Shown here in pieces: positions 33,995 through 46,052 of a stretch of DNA of 64,000 bases. The stretch spans positions 11,222,001-11,286,000 of the forward strand of contig OZ017766.1 of the NCBI GenBank assembly GCA_963969345.1, written 5' to 3'. The position numbers and the translations under genes were made by a program. The notes under the pieces are model-generated. The model did no database searches, was not told the origin of the DNA, and was given only the letters and a program-made list of their open reading frames with translations. How positions within the stretch are numbered: position 1 is the first letter of the stretch; every line of letters begins with the position of its first letter. This DNA comes from Turbatrix aceti. Taxonomy: Eukaryota > Nematoda > Chromadorea > Rhabditida > Panagrolaimidae.

Positions 33995-35427
33995 TTAGCC
34001 GTTGATGACCTCATCTGAAAGCTTAACCAACAAATCCCATCCATCTTTTTGGGTTTTGAGGACGTAAGACATGTCTTCATTCCGATAGTTGATCCTCGCA
34101 GTCCTCAGTCCATAGATCAGTGACATAACCAGTCGACCTCGCATCGCTTGCAGCACGTTGTACTGTTGTTTTTCGGTTACCGTATACTGAGGTTGAAAGT
34201 ACCGGTATCCCTGAATAACTTTGTCATAGACATTTTCCCATTCAAAATTTTTTTGTGAATCCAGTGTAATGTACAAAACCAACGCTGCGATGTCAAAAAT
34301 TTTGAGCGATCGATGGGTGTCTCCAAAATCCAAAAGTCCAGTAATCCTCGGCGTTCCATCTGGATCCCTGGTCAGTAAAATGTTGGTTTCGTTGAAATCC
34401 GAATGAATAATGCCTTCTTCAAACTGGTCTCGTTGATTGATAAAAATTTCTTCGACGGTAGCAAAAACGTCTTCACAGGGTTCCAGGTGTTCCCAGTCTG
34501 TCAGGTATCCCATCTCGCAGAGTAGTTCAAATTCTTCCTGAATCGCAGGCCAATTTTCAAAACTCATAAAATGAAAATGTCCGTTGTAAGCTGGGTGGTC
34601 AAAAGTCGCGGTGAGAGTATGAAATTTTCCGAGAAGCATTCCAAGGAGTATGAAAACGTCGTCATCGTATCCGATAGACTGTAGCATGGTTCCTGGGAGA
34701 AAGGTGAACATTCGAAGAGGTAAAATCACTGAAAAAGATAATATTTATACTTAAACACAGTTTTATAAAAATTTTGTGAATTGTGTAACAAACCTCCAGG
34801 AATCATTTCAACGTACTCCCAATCTTCGGCATCCACGGTTTGCACAAGTTGAGGACAGGGGATGGGTTTGTCATCCAGGTAGCTCACCTGCTCACCATGG
34901 GGGGTCGACGGAGACTCAACAGTTGGTACGGCGTTAAAAGTACTAATTCGCTTCATAAGTTCCCTCTGACCATCCAAAAGATCTTCATTGGCAGCTTCAA
35001 GGGGATTCATGAATTTGACAACAAAATAATTTCCCACGTGTTCTTTTAAAAATTCGGAAGCTTGTTCTCCGACTTCTAAGACCTTGATTTTGAAGTTCAG
35101 GTCATCATATCCAGATAGTTGCTCCACGCTGCACCTTGTAATTCCGTAAACGAATCTGAGATAATCCAACAGTTTTTTAGAATCAATTAGGGGTGTTTGA
35201 GTGATTGTTGTAGTATCGTAGCTCGGTTTGTGGGAAATTTGATCTTGTTGTTTTTCTGGAACAAATTCTACGTTCGGCTGAAGAGCTTGACTTGAAATAG
35301 GTTCAAAAGGCTCGACAGGTGACTTCCAGGTAAATTTGAATTTTCGAATAAAAAACCAAAGAATTGCAGTGCCACCGGCTAACGCAGCAAGCGTGGTTAG
35401 AGTGAGTTTTGTGTTGTTGTCAGGCAT
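33995..35427 (-). CDS. Hydroxylysine-kinase-like (APH-fold) phosphotransferase with N-terminal membrane anchor
   Basis: Two exons (35427-34794, 34728-33995) give about 455 residues. Residues ~8-25 (LTLTTLAALAGGTAILWFF) form one TM helix followed by RKFKFTWK, then a ~50-residue linker. The kinase part begins near LLDYLRFVYGI, with YDDLNFKIKV (nucleotide loop region), FVVKF (Lys), the catalytic loop HSDFNETNILL (HxDxxxxN) and the metal-binding LLDFGD. This is the aminoglycoside-phosphotransferase fold; spacing and LDFGDTHRS resemble hydroxylysine kinase (AGPHD1/HYKK), which phosphorylates 5-hydroxylysine in lysine breakdown. The membrane anchor is unusual for that family. An upstream in-frame Met exists, but 35427 gives the cleaner start. 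Confidence 0.8.
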
Positions 35428-36075
35428 TAGTACCAAATATGTATGTATGAACGTATAACAGATGTGCACTACTAGCAGCAGTAGTGTTCCATTGATTTTT
35501 GTGTACCTGTCAACAAAAGGTCAGGCAGTCATGCAGACAGTGTCGCATGAACTGACTGCTGCTTGCTGGTTGAAGTTTATCGAACAAACGATGGGTGAAC
35601 AAAAAAAACGCACGGACGAGTTTTGTTGCACTAAACGTGCAATTTGGTCGGAGATCGTTTTATTTTTTTAGAACCAGTTTAAATTTATTTTATTTTAAGA
35701 AAATTATCAGTAAGGACGCAGGATCGACTTTAAAAAACAATGGTAAACATCAGTTTATATCAAAACATTTTTTATTTGACATTTTGAAAGTTAAAAACAT
35801 TATTTCTAAGAACAACAGCAAACTGAATAAAATTTTAATTTTTAAAAAGGTAACAAAAAATACTGCTGACCAAAAAAAAGATGCAAATACTATAAAAAAT
35901 TTAAGCAACAATTCTCGAAAGGAACAGTTATAGTAAATAAATAAATAAGAATATGAGATTTGCATAATGATCGTTCACAGAGTTGAAAAAAATCAAGGCA
36001 GTTGTAATTCTTCTGACGTCAAATTCTGCCAGCTTTCCGTTTCAAGAGACATTTACAAATCGTCATTCAACGGCG
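35428..36075. other. Divergent promoter region between two genes
   Basis: The kinase-like gene (minus) and the secreted-protein gene (plus) diverge from here. There is a CAGTCAG-rich stretch at 35520-35570. Lys/Asn-rich open frames at 35595-35933 look non-coding. Confidence 0.45.
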
Positions 36076-38345
36076 ATGGGCGAGCAGCGTTCTTCGACTT
36101 TGGGGCTTGTCGTTGTGCTTGCTATGATTTCATCCCGATCAGCAGTCGTCGAGGGAATGTTCATGGACATGTATGGCAGTAGGTTTTTTTTATTTTTCAT
36201 AATCAAACTGTAAGTACAATACTGATAAATATTCACTTTGCAGAACTGTTCCAGGCCGAACTCCTCGACGATTGTTCGATTTACATTTACGATCGAGTGC
36301 TTTTTTTCGAAACTTCAAAACAAGATTGGTGCAATTCTAAAAAGTCAAGTTTTAATGCACATATTACTAGAAATATGCATGACGATGGCAAACGATACAT
36401 GTCGATTTTTTTAATATACCAAGACGATGATAATTTGGTTAAGATGTACATCTTTTTTATAAACGGAAAAGAAAGCCGTAAGTTTTTAATATTTTTGTAA
36501 ATTTGTAGGAATACATTAAATATTTATTATAGATGACTTGTTGTCGCAGGATTACTTTGAAACGAACGTGGGGCAATATTACAACGTCAATACCAAAACA
36601 AAAGTTTACCACACACCTACAGAATATGGCAGATATTGGATTTATCAAAACGCAATGAGCCAAAAGGGTTTGGTTCAAATAGTATACGAACCTTGCAAGT
36701 ATGGTAAGACGACAGGAAATCATGCATCTACAAGTGTGTATTACGAGAAACCAACGAATTTTGCTGAGGTTACGGTAAGATTAATAACGTTTAAATTTTT
36801 TGATTGTATTTAAATGCATTTACATATGTATGTATAGAAAGCAGATGACTGTGACTCAAATGTCGTAATACAGCATCCCTTACACCTGTTTGGAAATTAT
36901 AAAACGTACGTTAGGGTGTACATTGATCCAAAAAAACCGGAAGAAAGGCAATGTGCAGTGGGAAATGAAAAATTTATTTTGCGCCCTATCAAGCAGTCTA
37001 TACAAACTTCTGTCCTGGCTTACAGTATGATTACAAACTTTCCGGATACATGTAAGTTTGTAAATACTATTGTATCACATTTTTCAATACAATTTTTTAT
37101 TTATCATAGTTCCACCGTATTCAAAACAAATCGGCAAATACACACCAAAGTTTAGCGGAGCACAAACAGATACGAATATCATAGCGTTCAACGGAAAGAT
37201 TTATCAACGACCAGAAATCGAAAATGATTGTGAGTGATTTTTAAATTGTTGTAATTTCACTTTCTAATTTCGTATGTTAATGTATTTAGATACCGAACAA
37301 CCGTTTTTCTTTTACGACGCAGCTGATAAAAAGTACTCGCCTCTTTTTTTGTACTACAAATTCACGGGTACCGATCGAAGGTTTACGGTTCGTTTTATCT
37401 ACCTGGACAAGTTTCACGACATTTTTGCGCCTATGGAGTACATGAAGCAATGCGAGTTTCCAACTTCTGATTCCACAATCACCGTGGCTGCTGCTCCAAG
37501 GGTCATCAAACAGAATGAAATGTCCATTTTTATTGAGGGTATGAGGCTTAAAAAATGGCAGTGTAAATTTTTAGTGTAAAAGTTTTTTAGTGTACTTCCT
37601 AATTAACAATGTGCAATTTCAATTCTGTGTTTTTGATGTAGAATTCAAGTACAATGGTGCGGAATACAAAGTCAACCTCAAGCTGACGTCCGAGATCAAC
37701 GCTTATGTGCACGTTGAAACGCGTTCAACCACCGCTGCCAACTGTGCCTACGATGGTCGGACGGTTCGCTGGCTGCTTGCCTACTCAAAAAACGGTGACG
37801 CTGAACTCGTCAGTCTGGATGACAATGTGTCAAGTCCGGTTTTCCCGTGTCCCCACTGCGGACCAGATTCAAAAATGTACTGCGACATTAATCCAGAAGC
37901 AAAAAAATACCACTCGGCCATGTTCATTCAAACCGTCAAAAATGGCAAAACCGAAGTCACGTACGTCAGGGTCATCAATGCCCAGGGCTACGAACTGAAA
38001 ATCGAATTCCACACAGCTATTCTGAACGGAAAGTTCTACTTTGTTCAAAACATTGATCTGAGTGAGTTGGACAAAAGTCTACTAATGTTCATCTTTGCTT
38101 TAGAATTGGAACTTCAAGAAATCTGGGTGCGACTCCAAGAAGGCAAAGCTCAAGACATGGTTGACAGAACAACTCGTAAACCTTTATTGGATGATGTAGG
38201 TTTAACTGACGACGAGGTTACAACGACTGTTGAACCAGACGACGACGATGAGTACGGTCCAGACTGGCTAAATTTGGCAAATTCTCATTTATCTTTTTGG
38301 TGGCTCATTTTATTTCCTCTTTTTGTTTCGTCTTTTCACGTTTGA
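36076..38345 (+). CDS. Secreted, probably GPI-anchored protein, unknown function
   Basis: Seven exons fit in phase: 36076-36178, 36244-36477, 36533-36774, 36838-37051, 37110-37229, 37290-37538 and 37642-38345, about 621 residues. The start gives a signal peptide (STLGLVVVLAMISSRSAVVEG). The ectodomain is Tyr/Asp/Lys-rich with paired cysteines (DDCS, DWC, EPCKYG, ADDCD, RQCAV, FPCPHCG, MYC) and repeats of a beta-rich YRVYF-type pattern, but I know no domain. The end has an acidic linker (EPDDDDEYG) and a hydrophobic tail FWWLILFPLFVSSFHV, typical of a GPI signal. An extra 42-nt intron at 38061-38102 (GTGAGT...TTTAG) is possible; both versions stay in frame. Confidence 0.75.
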
Positions 38346-39006
38346 CAGTTTGATGTTTTCTGACTGTTTGTCGATAAACTTTTATTTTACTTTAAGCTCG
38401 TTTTTGTTTGAAAATTGCAGATTGAAATGCTTTTGCAAGTGATTTTGAAAAAAATTATTCGTTTTAACAAAAAAAAATAAATCTGTTTTTTGCCAGGTTG
38501 GCCATGAATTTTGTAAAACAATACATTGTGCTTTTTTTATTTTTTTTGAAACAGTCATCGTGCTAATCATCGTCTTCATCATTTCAATGATGTAAATATT
38601 ACGTTTTCTAAACGTAAAGAACACCGCAAAAAAAACCAAGAAGAGCGTGCCAGCCTGATAGAATTTCGTCCAGTTTATGTATGAAGAATACTCTAGAGCC
38701 GCTCTCCGTCTCTCGGACAACAGCCGACCCAGGAACGTTTCTTGCTCCTGAAAGAATGCCTCTGGCGTACGTCCCCTACGCCCCGTACGCCGCTCCAGTC
38801 AGCCCGCAGATTGTAATCACGGCAACCGATTCAGTAGTCGTAACAACCTGGGGGCTGTCTCAGTTGACGCCGCATCAACAAATGGCAGTGATAGCAGTCG
38901 ATGAGACTGCTATCACCGCTCAGTGGCGGCACGAACTTTAAGGGGCAAGTTGGAAGTTATTTATTATGTAACAAACTAGGCAAGCAGCGATGTTTAGAAC
39001 AGCTCA
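38346..39006. other. Spacer with an uncertain 86-codon open frame
   Basis: At 38681-38941 (plus) an ATG-initiated frame of 86 codons has coding-like third positions and a Pro/Tyr/Ala stretch (LAYVPYAPYAAPVSP). On the opposite strand, 38730-38520 has a TM-like segment (LFLVFFAVFF) behind a TTTCAG. They cannot both be real and neither is recognised. A small hairpin (GTGATAGCAGTC / GACTGCTATCAC) sits at about 38887-38918. Confidence 0.3.
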
Positions 39007-40719
39007 TTACACATGTTTATGCGAAATTTCAAATTGGCCGCACACAGAATGCAACACCTTGACGGCTTGATACGCCAATTTCTTTCCTTCCTTGACCAGT
39101 TTCCTTTCGTCTTTTTTGATGAATTCCTTTGCATCGACGGCGTCAAAGACAGGCAGGCATTCACGATGATAGTTGTCGTAAAAAAAATGCCATTATCCAG
39201 TTTGGCCCGAGCCACGTTTCCGCTGTTTGATCTTTGTTTGGCAATCTTGCAAGGTTCGCAGTGATAGTATAAGAAATGCCTGATTTCTTTGATTCAAACG
39301 TGAAAGTCCTTTCTGCTTCTGGCACGTAAATCTGGGTCTTAAAAGCCTGTCTGTGACAGGATTTTGGACCGGCGACCCCGTGAAAAAACAACTTCAAATG
39401 TTTTTAACCAAAGTTGTAGGCACCCCTAAGAGATTGTTAAAAAAAATTATGAAAAATTTTTCAGATGCCGGATTCTGGAGATTTGGCTTCTGAAATGTTT
39501 TTTCGTTTTGAATTTTCAACTCAATTCTTAATAGAAGCAAAAATCTGAATTTAATTTGACAAAGGTATTTTGGCACGAGGAATCGATTCCCGCACTCAGA
39601 TTCCACAAAAAACATCTGTCCGCCCGGCAATTATTGTTTTTTTGTTTTTGTTTTCATATTTTCCGCCAAAACATGCCTATTTCGTCCGAGGGGGAGGGCA
39701 AGGCATACCCTATCTTGAAGCCCGTTTTTTTTGGCATCGGATGAGCAAAAACACAAAAAATTCTATGTCGGTCCCGGTGACCAAAACAAGGAAAAACCCG
39801 TCAAAATTGTCGTTAAAAAACAACGAGGACGCAAAGCACACCAAAAGTCGCCGCGTGCGCATCGCGATGCGCGCAGCGCGTAGTCGATTTTTTGACCGTT
39901 TTTACGGTTTTTCCTTGTTTTGGTCACCGGGACCGACATAGAATTTTTTGTGTTTTTGCTCATCCGATGCCAAAAAAAACGGGCTTCAAGATAGGGTATG
40001 CCTTGCCCTCCCCCTCGGACGAAATAGGCATGTTTTGGCGGAAAATATGAAAACAAAAACAAAAAAACAATAATTGCCGGGCGGACAGATGTTTTTTGTG
40101 GAATCTGAGTGCGGGAATCGATTCCTCGTGCCAAAATACCTTTGTCAAATTAAATTCAGATTTTTGCTTCTATTAAGAATTGAGTTGAAAATTCAAAACG
40201 AAAAAACATTTCAGAAGCCAAATCTCCAGAATCCGGCATCTGAAAAATTTTTCATAATTTTTTTTAACAATCCTATAAGGGTGCCTACAACTTTGGTTAA
40301 AAACATTTGAAGTTGTTTTTTCACGGGGTCGCACTCTCCACCTTAATCCAAAATCCTGTCACAGACTCCCTCTTAATGTGCTTATTAGACAGCCGATGAT
40401 GAAAGTTCTTCCTAAATGTTCGTATAAATATACAAATCGTTGCTTATATAAATAATTTACGTTTGACTCGGCATGAGAAGACATTCTTTTGCTCGGTTCG
40501 AAAAGTGCAGTGACAGCGTGTTCTTTTTGATGACTTGATTCAGCAGGCTTTCCAATGCCGCTAGAGGAGCTTTTTGAGTTTGGATCTCATTTTACTTCGT
40601 ACCGTCGGAGTAGCGCTTGAACGGTTCCAGTTAACTCGCTATAAAAAATTTGTTTTTTCAACTAATAAAAAATTCAATACCTTGTTTTTCACTTTCGCAG
40701 CGGGTTTCGGCTTTGACAT
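39007..40719 (-). pseudogene. Broken gene: interrupted by TTAA element and two homopolymer frameshifts
   Basis: Pieces in order are 40719-40681 (MSKPKPAAKVKNK), 40638-40461, 40411-40377, then, across the inserted element, 39342-39007 ending KHV and a stop. The 49-nt intron at 40412-40460 joins in frame (PSQT|KNFHH). The exon resumes exactly on the other side of the transposon (SNKHI|KTQIYV) through its TTAA target. Two single-base shifts lie in homopolymers: an A5 tract (40571-40575 on the plus strand as T) and a T8 tract (39180-39187). The product would be roughly 200 basic residues; I do not recognise it. It is either a real pseudogene, or the frameshifts are sequencing errors and the element is polymorphic. 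Confidence 0.65.
39343..40372. mobile_element. Palindromic TTAA element C, inserted in an exon
   Basis: A 1030-bp palindrome between TTAA (39339-39342) and TTAA (40373-40376). The right end is ACAGACTCCCTC; the left end is slightly decayed (AAGCCTGTCTGTGACAGG). Arms of about 450 bp mirror each other around a CG-rich centre near 39855-39890 (GCGCATCGCGATGCGCGC). Mirror-image open frames at 39570-39941 and 39763-40134 are palindrome artefacts. Same family as elements A and B by its ends (CTGTGACAGGATTT). Confidence 0.88.
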
Positions 40720-41248
40720 TTTGACGAACAAAGCGAAAATTGAGAAATCTAAAAAACATAAATATATATAATTATTTTACATACACAAAAAAGTAAAATT
40801 AATATGGACAACAAAATTTGAGTTGCCCAACTAAGTGCACAAATGAAAAAAATGGTGTCGCATGCGTGAGAGTGTTTCATTTTTTTGAATCGCAAGATTA
40901 TGAAATAACATTGACGACAGTATGTGTATCTTTCTGATGTTTCAATCGAATGTAGAAATTACAGCGATAATTTCGCTCTTGTTACAAAAACGCGTATGCG
41001 GCCATTTTTTTAACGAAGGACAAGTTCAGTTTTTTCGAAGTTCCGCTCTCAACAAGTTACGAGTTCAGTTTTTTCGAAGTTCCGTTTTGTGCAAGTCAAT
41101 AATACATTATTCCAGTTTTTTAGTATTTATTGTTTTCACCAAAACACGAAAAAATCGTAGTGTTCACATTGAACGATCCACAAATTCACGTCAGAAAATG
41201 CAAAATGTTAATCAGAAAAGAAACAGAAAATGTTTGGAAACACATGTT
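40720..41248. other. Spacer with a short direct repeat
   Basis: GTTCAGTTTTTTCGAAGTTC occurs twice about 41 bp apart at 41025-41088. No gene is recognised. Confidence 0.5.
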
Positions 41249-42095
41249 TCATGACAAAACATTATACAAACCGGGGCACGAATAAAATTTGTCATCCAAA
41301 TCTTTAGTCCACTGATACTCGTAGACCCAAACTGCAAGCTTGGTGCAACTCTGAAAAATTAAAAAATTGTAGTTAATTTTGAGGATTTCAAAAAAAACGT
41401 TTACCTTATATAGCCGTATCAATGATACCGGATCGACATTGTCGGCAATGTTGAAAAGGTCAATCTTAAGGCTGCCAAACAAAGAAGAGCATTTTTTGAA
41501 TTCAATGAGCGATTCAATGTCTTCGTTTTGAATTTCAAAATTTGAAATATTTATTCTAAACGTAGATTAGTTTTGTTTACATTGTCCATAAATTCTAAAA
41601 AACTCACTCAATAGTCCGAACGTTTTTGAAATAATGAAAAAAATCGTTCAATTTGTTCGGAGGGGGGTTCAGCGTTACTTCATCCAAAACACACTCCTCG
41701 GGACAAAATTGAAGTATCTCCACAAATTGATCCATATTAATGATGGATCTTCTCAGTTCAATGATTTCCGGACGATATTTAATCATGTAGGGAAGACATG
41801 ACTCAATTCTTTCCTCGTTTGTGTCTATGAAGTCGAGAATCCGGGGATTGACTTCATCAAGACTGCTTGCACGATATTCGCTGTCGATGCATCTAATGAA
41901 CAGAGTGTCTGTCAGCGAAGAGATTTCTACGATCTCAGACGGGATGCCAAGTACTAGATTGTTGACACATCGACGAAAGTATGGTGAACTTTGTCGGAAA
42001 TTTTTCATCACATTCCACGGCGCAGATACCGTGAGTAGGCGATGAACCGCGTAACCGCAGGAAGTGAAATCGGTAGAAAACTTTTCTAGCGACAT
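41249..42095 (-). CDS. Hypothetical protein, possibly an FTH/F-box-associated type
   Basis: Three exons (42095-41608, 41555-41405, 41350-41249) give about 246 residues in consistent phase. There is no signal peptide and no TM helix. The sequence is leucine/isoleucine-patterned with recurring amphipathic units (EIVEISSLTDTLFIRCID, FHYFKNVRTIEINISNF, CSSLFGSLKIDLFNI), reminiscent of the C-terminal halves of nematode F-box/FTH proteins. The N-terminal F-box consensus is not convincing (HRLLTVSAPWNVMKNFRQSS is the best candidate). Function unassigned. Confidence 0.65.
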
Positions 42096-43930
42096 TATAG
42101 CAATTGGCAGTTAAAACTAAAAAAATTATTAACTTATAAAAATTGATTTAAGGAAGTGCAAAAAAAATTGTGAAACAAAAGCTTTAGTGCAAATATTATT
42201 GATTCACGCGAAATAAATATACGCCCAGAAATAGATGTAAAACACCAACAGTTTATTCGTTGCTCGCAAACTTTGCTTTGACCATTCGCTGGTGACTGGT
42301 GATGCGAGTGTCTAAGCCAAGGATGGCACTGTGTGCCGTCCTTACATTGAACACAAAAGGGGAGGGGACAATAAATACAACAATGGGGTCAGAGTCGTAT
42401 TCAAATGTTCGAGTCTTTATCTCCGCGCGGGCGCCGCAGAGACAGATTCGCAGCGATACTAAGGTCTGGAGCGACTGCGGCAAGTGTGAATGCCGCCCGT
42501 TGGGGCACGGTGAATCGCTCGCATTCTCAAAGGATGCGACACTTTTTGGTTCAACACAGACGACACAACAATAATTGATGGACACATTTCTGTGCTATGT
42601 AAATGGCAAAAAAATGAGTATGTAGCTTGCGCACAGGCAAACATAAAGGTTCAGTGTGGTACACATCTGAAATCAAAATCAATACCAAAAATCGGCATTC
42701 ACACTTTCCGTAATTGTGCCAAACCTTATCGCTGGGAACCTGGTGTTCATACTGCTGTGTCTGCGCGGAACACACAGAATGTACAGTGGATTGCAAAAAT
42801 TATAAGGCCACCCTTGAATTTAACGATTTCAGCTTCCGTTCATAAGTTAGGTAAATTCTGTGTTCATATATGAATTCAGGGGCTCAAAAAAACCCCACCG
42901 AAGTTGTGAATGCACAAGGATGTCGCCTGAGTAGAACAAAAATAGACAACTTTTGATTTTTTGGGCTTGCAAAATTATAAGGCCACCTCAAGAAAAATGA
43001 ATTTAACAAATGAAAATATCGCCTATAACCACTTTTGTAGCACTGATTAGTAACAGGAAGTTTGTTGAACATCAAATATGTTGATATCCGCGCTGTCCGT
43101 CTGCGTTTTGATGGTTAACATACCGTTAGTCCGTTTCAGTATAGACGACAATTCGCAATGATGTCGTCTATCGTTACTAATTACTTTACAGACCGGACTA
43201 CAAAAATTTTTTACGACTAAAAAAATTCCCACGGTATGTTACAGCAGTAATGTGTTTCCTTAAAAGCGTTTCAGTGTCAAAATGCTGTGTAAACCTAAAT
43301 CGGTAGACAAAAAATACTGTAGACCTTAGAAATACTATAAAAAATTTAAGCTTCCCGTACTTCCCGTAATTCACACTTCCCGTAATTGTGCCAAACCTTA
43401 TCGCTGGGAACCTGGTGTACTGCGGTGTCTGAACAGAACGGGTAATAAATAATTTGAATATTTGAATGCTAAAAAATTCACCCTTTCAACCAAAAATGTT
43501 TCCAAAAAAAACTGCATTTTTTTCTTAGGCAAAAATAGCGGCATAAATAATGTCAAATATTTTTTTTATCGTTAGTGTAGTTCAGTTTTCAACCTGACAT
43601 TCTTAAGTTTGATCAATGTCAATTCTCTTTTTCAATTTTGCAAAATCATATCAAACATTTTAAAAGCGCAGTTAAAAAAATATCACATTTTGATAGAGTA
43701 TACTCTATAGTCTTTTCTTTACACTTATAATATTTATATATGCGATTTCAAAAAATGTTTTGATCAAAAATGAACGCAACGCAGTTTTCAGTATTTATTA
43801 TCTTCTCCAAACGCAGAATATAGTCGCACCGTATCCAGACTAAAAAATACACAGATACTATATGACAGGTACAAACAGTCAACCACGCAACAGTCAATCA
43901 TTTTTCCTCCCAAAATCAAAATCAGTGAAA
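42096..43930. other. Spacer with diverged inverted and direct repeats
   Basis: ATTGTGCCAAACCTTATCGC plus TGGGAACCTGGTG occurs at 42713 and again at 43391. A diverged inverted relative lies at about 42455-42500. Open frames on both strands carry the related peptides KVWSDCGKCECR and KVWHNYGKCECR. No intact gene is called. Confidence 0.5.
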
Positions 43931-44431
43931 TCAATGAGCAGATGGTTGATGAGATTCGGTGGGCTTTTCACCGCCTTCGTACATGCCACCAAAAAGTGTG
44001 ACACCCGCGACGAGAGCAGTTACGGTGAAAAACTGTGCCATGATACGGTACTGCATCATCTTCTGCGTGCCGAGTTTGTCGCCGAGCGCGGATTTGCGAA
44101 TCATGCCGAGGAGTGCCATGGTCGTGAGGCCGAGTCCCAGGATGACGGCCGGGTTGCCGGCGACGTTGGACATGACCCCGGAGGGATGGGAGCCACCCGT
44201 CGACGCAGATGAGTGGTAGCCAATGTCGGCGGGAATAGCCGGAATCGGAGAGTACCTCTCGCGGTTATCCGGGGTACGGGCGAGTTTGTCAGCCGACAGA
44301 TGGGATTTTTTATACTCCAGCGATTTCTTGTCTACCTTTTCGGAATTTTCGTGGTGAGACTCGGTGGCGGTGTCCATGTAGGCACGACGGACGCCCATTG
44401 CCTTCATAATCGACGACGATAGAGACATCAT
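43931..44431 (-). CDS. HIG1-domain mitochondrial inner-membrane protein, copy 2
   Basis: A single exon of 166 residues, starting at the first ATG of MMSLSSSIMKAMGVRRAYMD, 22 nt after a TTTGCAG acceptor. It is closely related to the copy at 26921-27355: same N-terminus, RERYSPIPAIPADIG, and a HIG1 domain with NPAVILGLGLTTMALLG, GDKLGTQKMMQYRIMAQ and TVTALVAGVTLFGG. It has a longer Lys/Ser-rich insert (~25 residues) before RERY. It lies 236 bp downstream of the third FAM162 gene on the same strand, repeating the FAM162-HIG1 order. Confidence 0.88.
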   Translation of the reverse strand: MMSLSSSIMKAMGVRRAYMDTATESHHENSEKVDKKSLEYKKSHLSADKLARTPDNRERYSPIPAIPADIGYHSSASTGGSHPSGVMSNVAGNPAVILGLGLTTMALLGMIRKSALGDKLGTQKMMQYRIMAQFFTVTALVAGVTLFGGMYEGGEKPTESHQPSAH

Positions 44432-44666
44432 TTTTTTGTCAATCAAAAACTTTCTGCAAATAAAAAAACAAAAAAAATCGTGCTAAGACCAAAAAAAAGT
44501 TCAGGTAATGTTCTCGAAGCGAAAACATGCGAGATGCGTATTATTCAGCCAACCAACACATTTTTCTCAAATAATTTTTTTTTCGTGTCAAAAGTTCACA
44601 AGTCAAAAAAATAACACCACCTAATAACCGTAAACGATACAGACAAAAATTGTATCAGCGTGGGAA

Positions 44667-46052
44667 TTACCAGATCTTGGTAACAACTTTGCCAGCCTGA
44701 CGATCGTGTTCCACCTTGGCGGCTGTTCGGCGCTCGAAGATCAGGAAGAGGGCGAAGAAGAAGGACGACGCGACGACGATAAAGACGACACGGGTTCGAT
44801 CGTGCATGCGCTGGATTGTGTTGTTGCTGAAAAAAAATTGAAACGTAAAAAAAGAATTTTACGTTTCTTCTCTTTGCTATTTTCTGAATTTTGTGTAAAA
44901 TTTTATTGTCTCAAAAAAATTCTTCTATCGAATGCACAGTTTTTATAATTATACAGAAAATAAATACCATGTTCAATTTTATGGTACCAAAGCAAAAATC
45001 TTCAATCTTTCAAATTTTTCCGGCATTGAAACAGTTTTCACCGTTTACAAAAACAGTTTTTGTATTTTAAAAATTTTTGTGTTTAATTGTGATCTCAACA
45101 CGAAATTTTTCAACCTATATATATTACAATCATTTTGGTGAAATTTGAAAAACAGTTTACAGAAATTTTTCTTTTTTATATATTTTTATAAATACGACCG
45201 AAATATCACAAAACATCACAAGTTTACGACAGTTTTTTAGGAATGTTTGTAACGTTTGTAGTAAAATTTTCGATGTGGCCGAAAGTTTCGGGCCGAAACG
45301 AAGTTTTCAATAGTTTTTCAATTTTTTGGTTTTGTTGCATTTTTTGTTCAATGCTCCCGAAGAGAAAATTTTAAACGTGCAAAATCTACATTTTACTCAT
45401 TTATCGTCTTTTTTAAACCTGTGTTGAAATTATGGTCCCAAAGCGAAAGTTTTCAATTGCCCATCACAAATTTTTTTTTCTAAAAAAAACCGTACCGTTG
45501 GTTTTGTATTTTTTTGCAAATTTAATTTTTTTGGTATCGACACAATAAACATTTTCGCAGTTCTTACACAAAATAATATTTTTTTGATACCTTTTTGTTG
45601 TTTTATTCTTAGTCCCAGAGCAAAAAAACGTTTTTTTTTTCGAATTTTTTTATTCCAATTTTCCCCACCCTAAAAAACCCTCAAATCAAAACTTACGGTA
45701 CATATTTCGGGATATGAGACCGACTGCTGTACAAAAACGTACCAAGAAGCAACGCTTTCTGAAAAGCCGTCGGGGCAATTCCGGTCTCGGCGGTGGCTTC
45801 TCGGTTGATCCTCGAATCCTTGATTGACCGCTCAAAACTTGCCCGGGTCGCGTACAACGGACGCTGGGGGGCTGCGGCTTCCTGCTGCTGCTGTGGGGAT
45901 TTGACTTCGTCGACCGACGACGACGAAGAAGTAGGTGCTGACTTGGCTCTACGGGTTGTCGTGTGGAACATGGAAGCGGAAGATCCTCGATTCTGTCGAA
46001 GCAGGGCCAAAACGAGGGAAGAGCGCTGGTAGATGGCAGCCGACGAAATCAT
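44667..46052 (-). CDS. FAM162-like mitochondrial membrane protein, copy 3
   Basis: Two exons (46052-45697, 44826-44667) give about 171 residues. The presequence is Ser/Arg-rich (SSLVLALLRQNRGSSASMF), followed by an insert with Ser and Gln runs. The family block PTAFQKALLLGTFLYSSRS.IPKYVP is intact, as is exon 2 with RMHDRTRVVFIVVASSFFFAL. The split codon (CC|C, phase 2) and intron position are the same as in copy 1. Intron sequence near 45600-45690 is shared with copy 4. It heads a probable two-gene operon with HIG1 copy 2. Confidence 0.82.

Noticed and set aside
39570..40134. Two near-identical 123-residue frames on opposite strands
   Set aside because: They are mirror images produced by the palindrome of element C, with no splice or start context.
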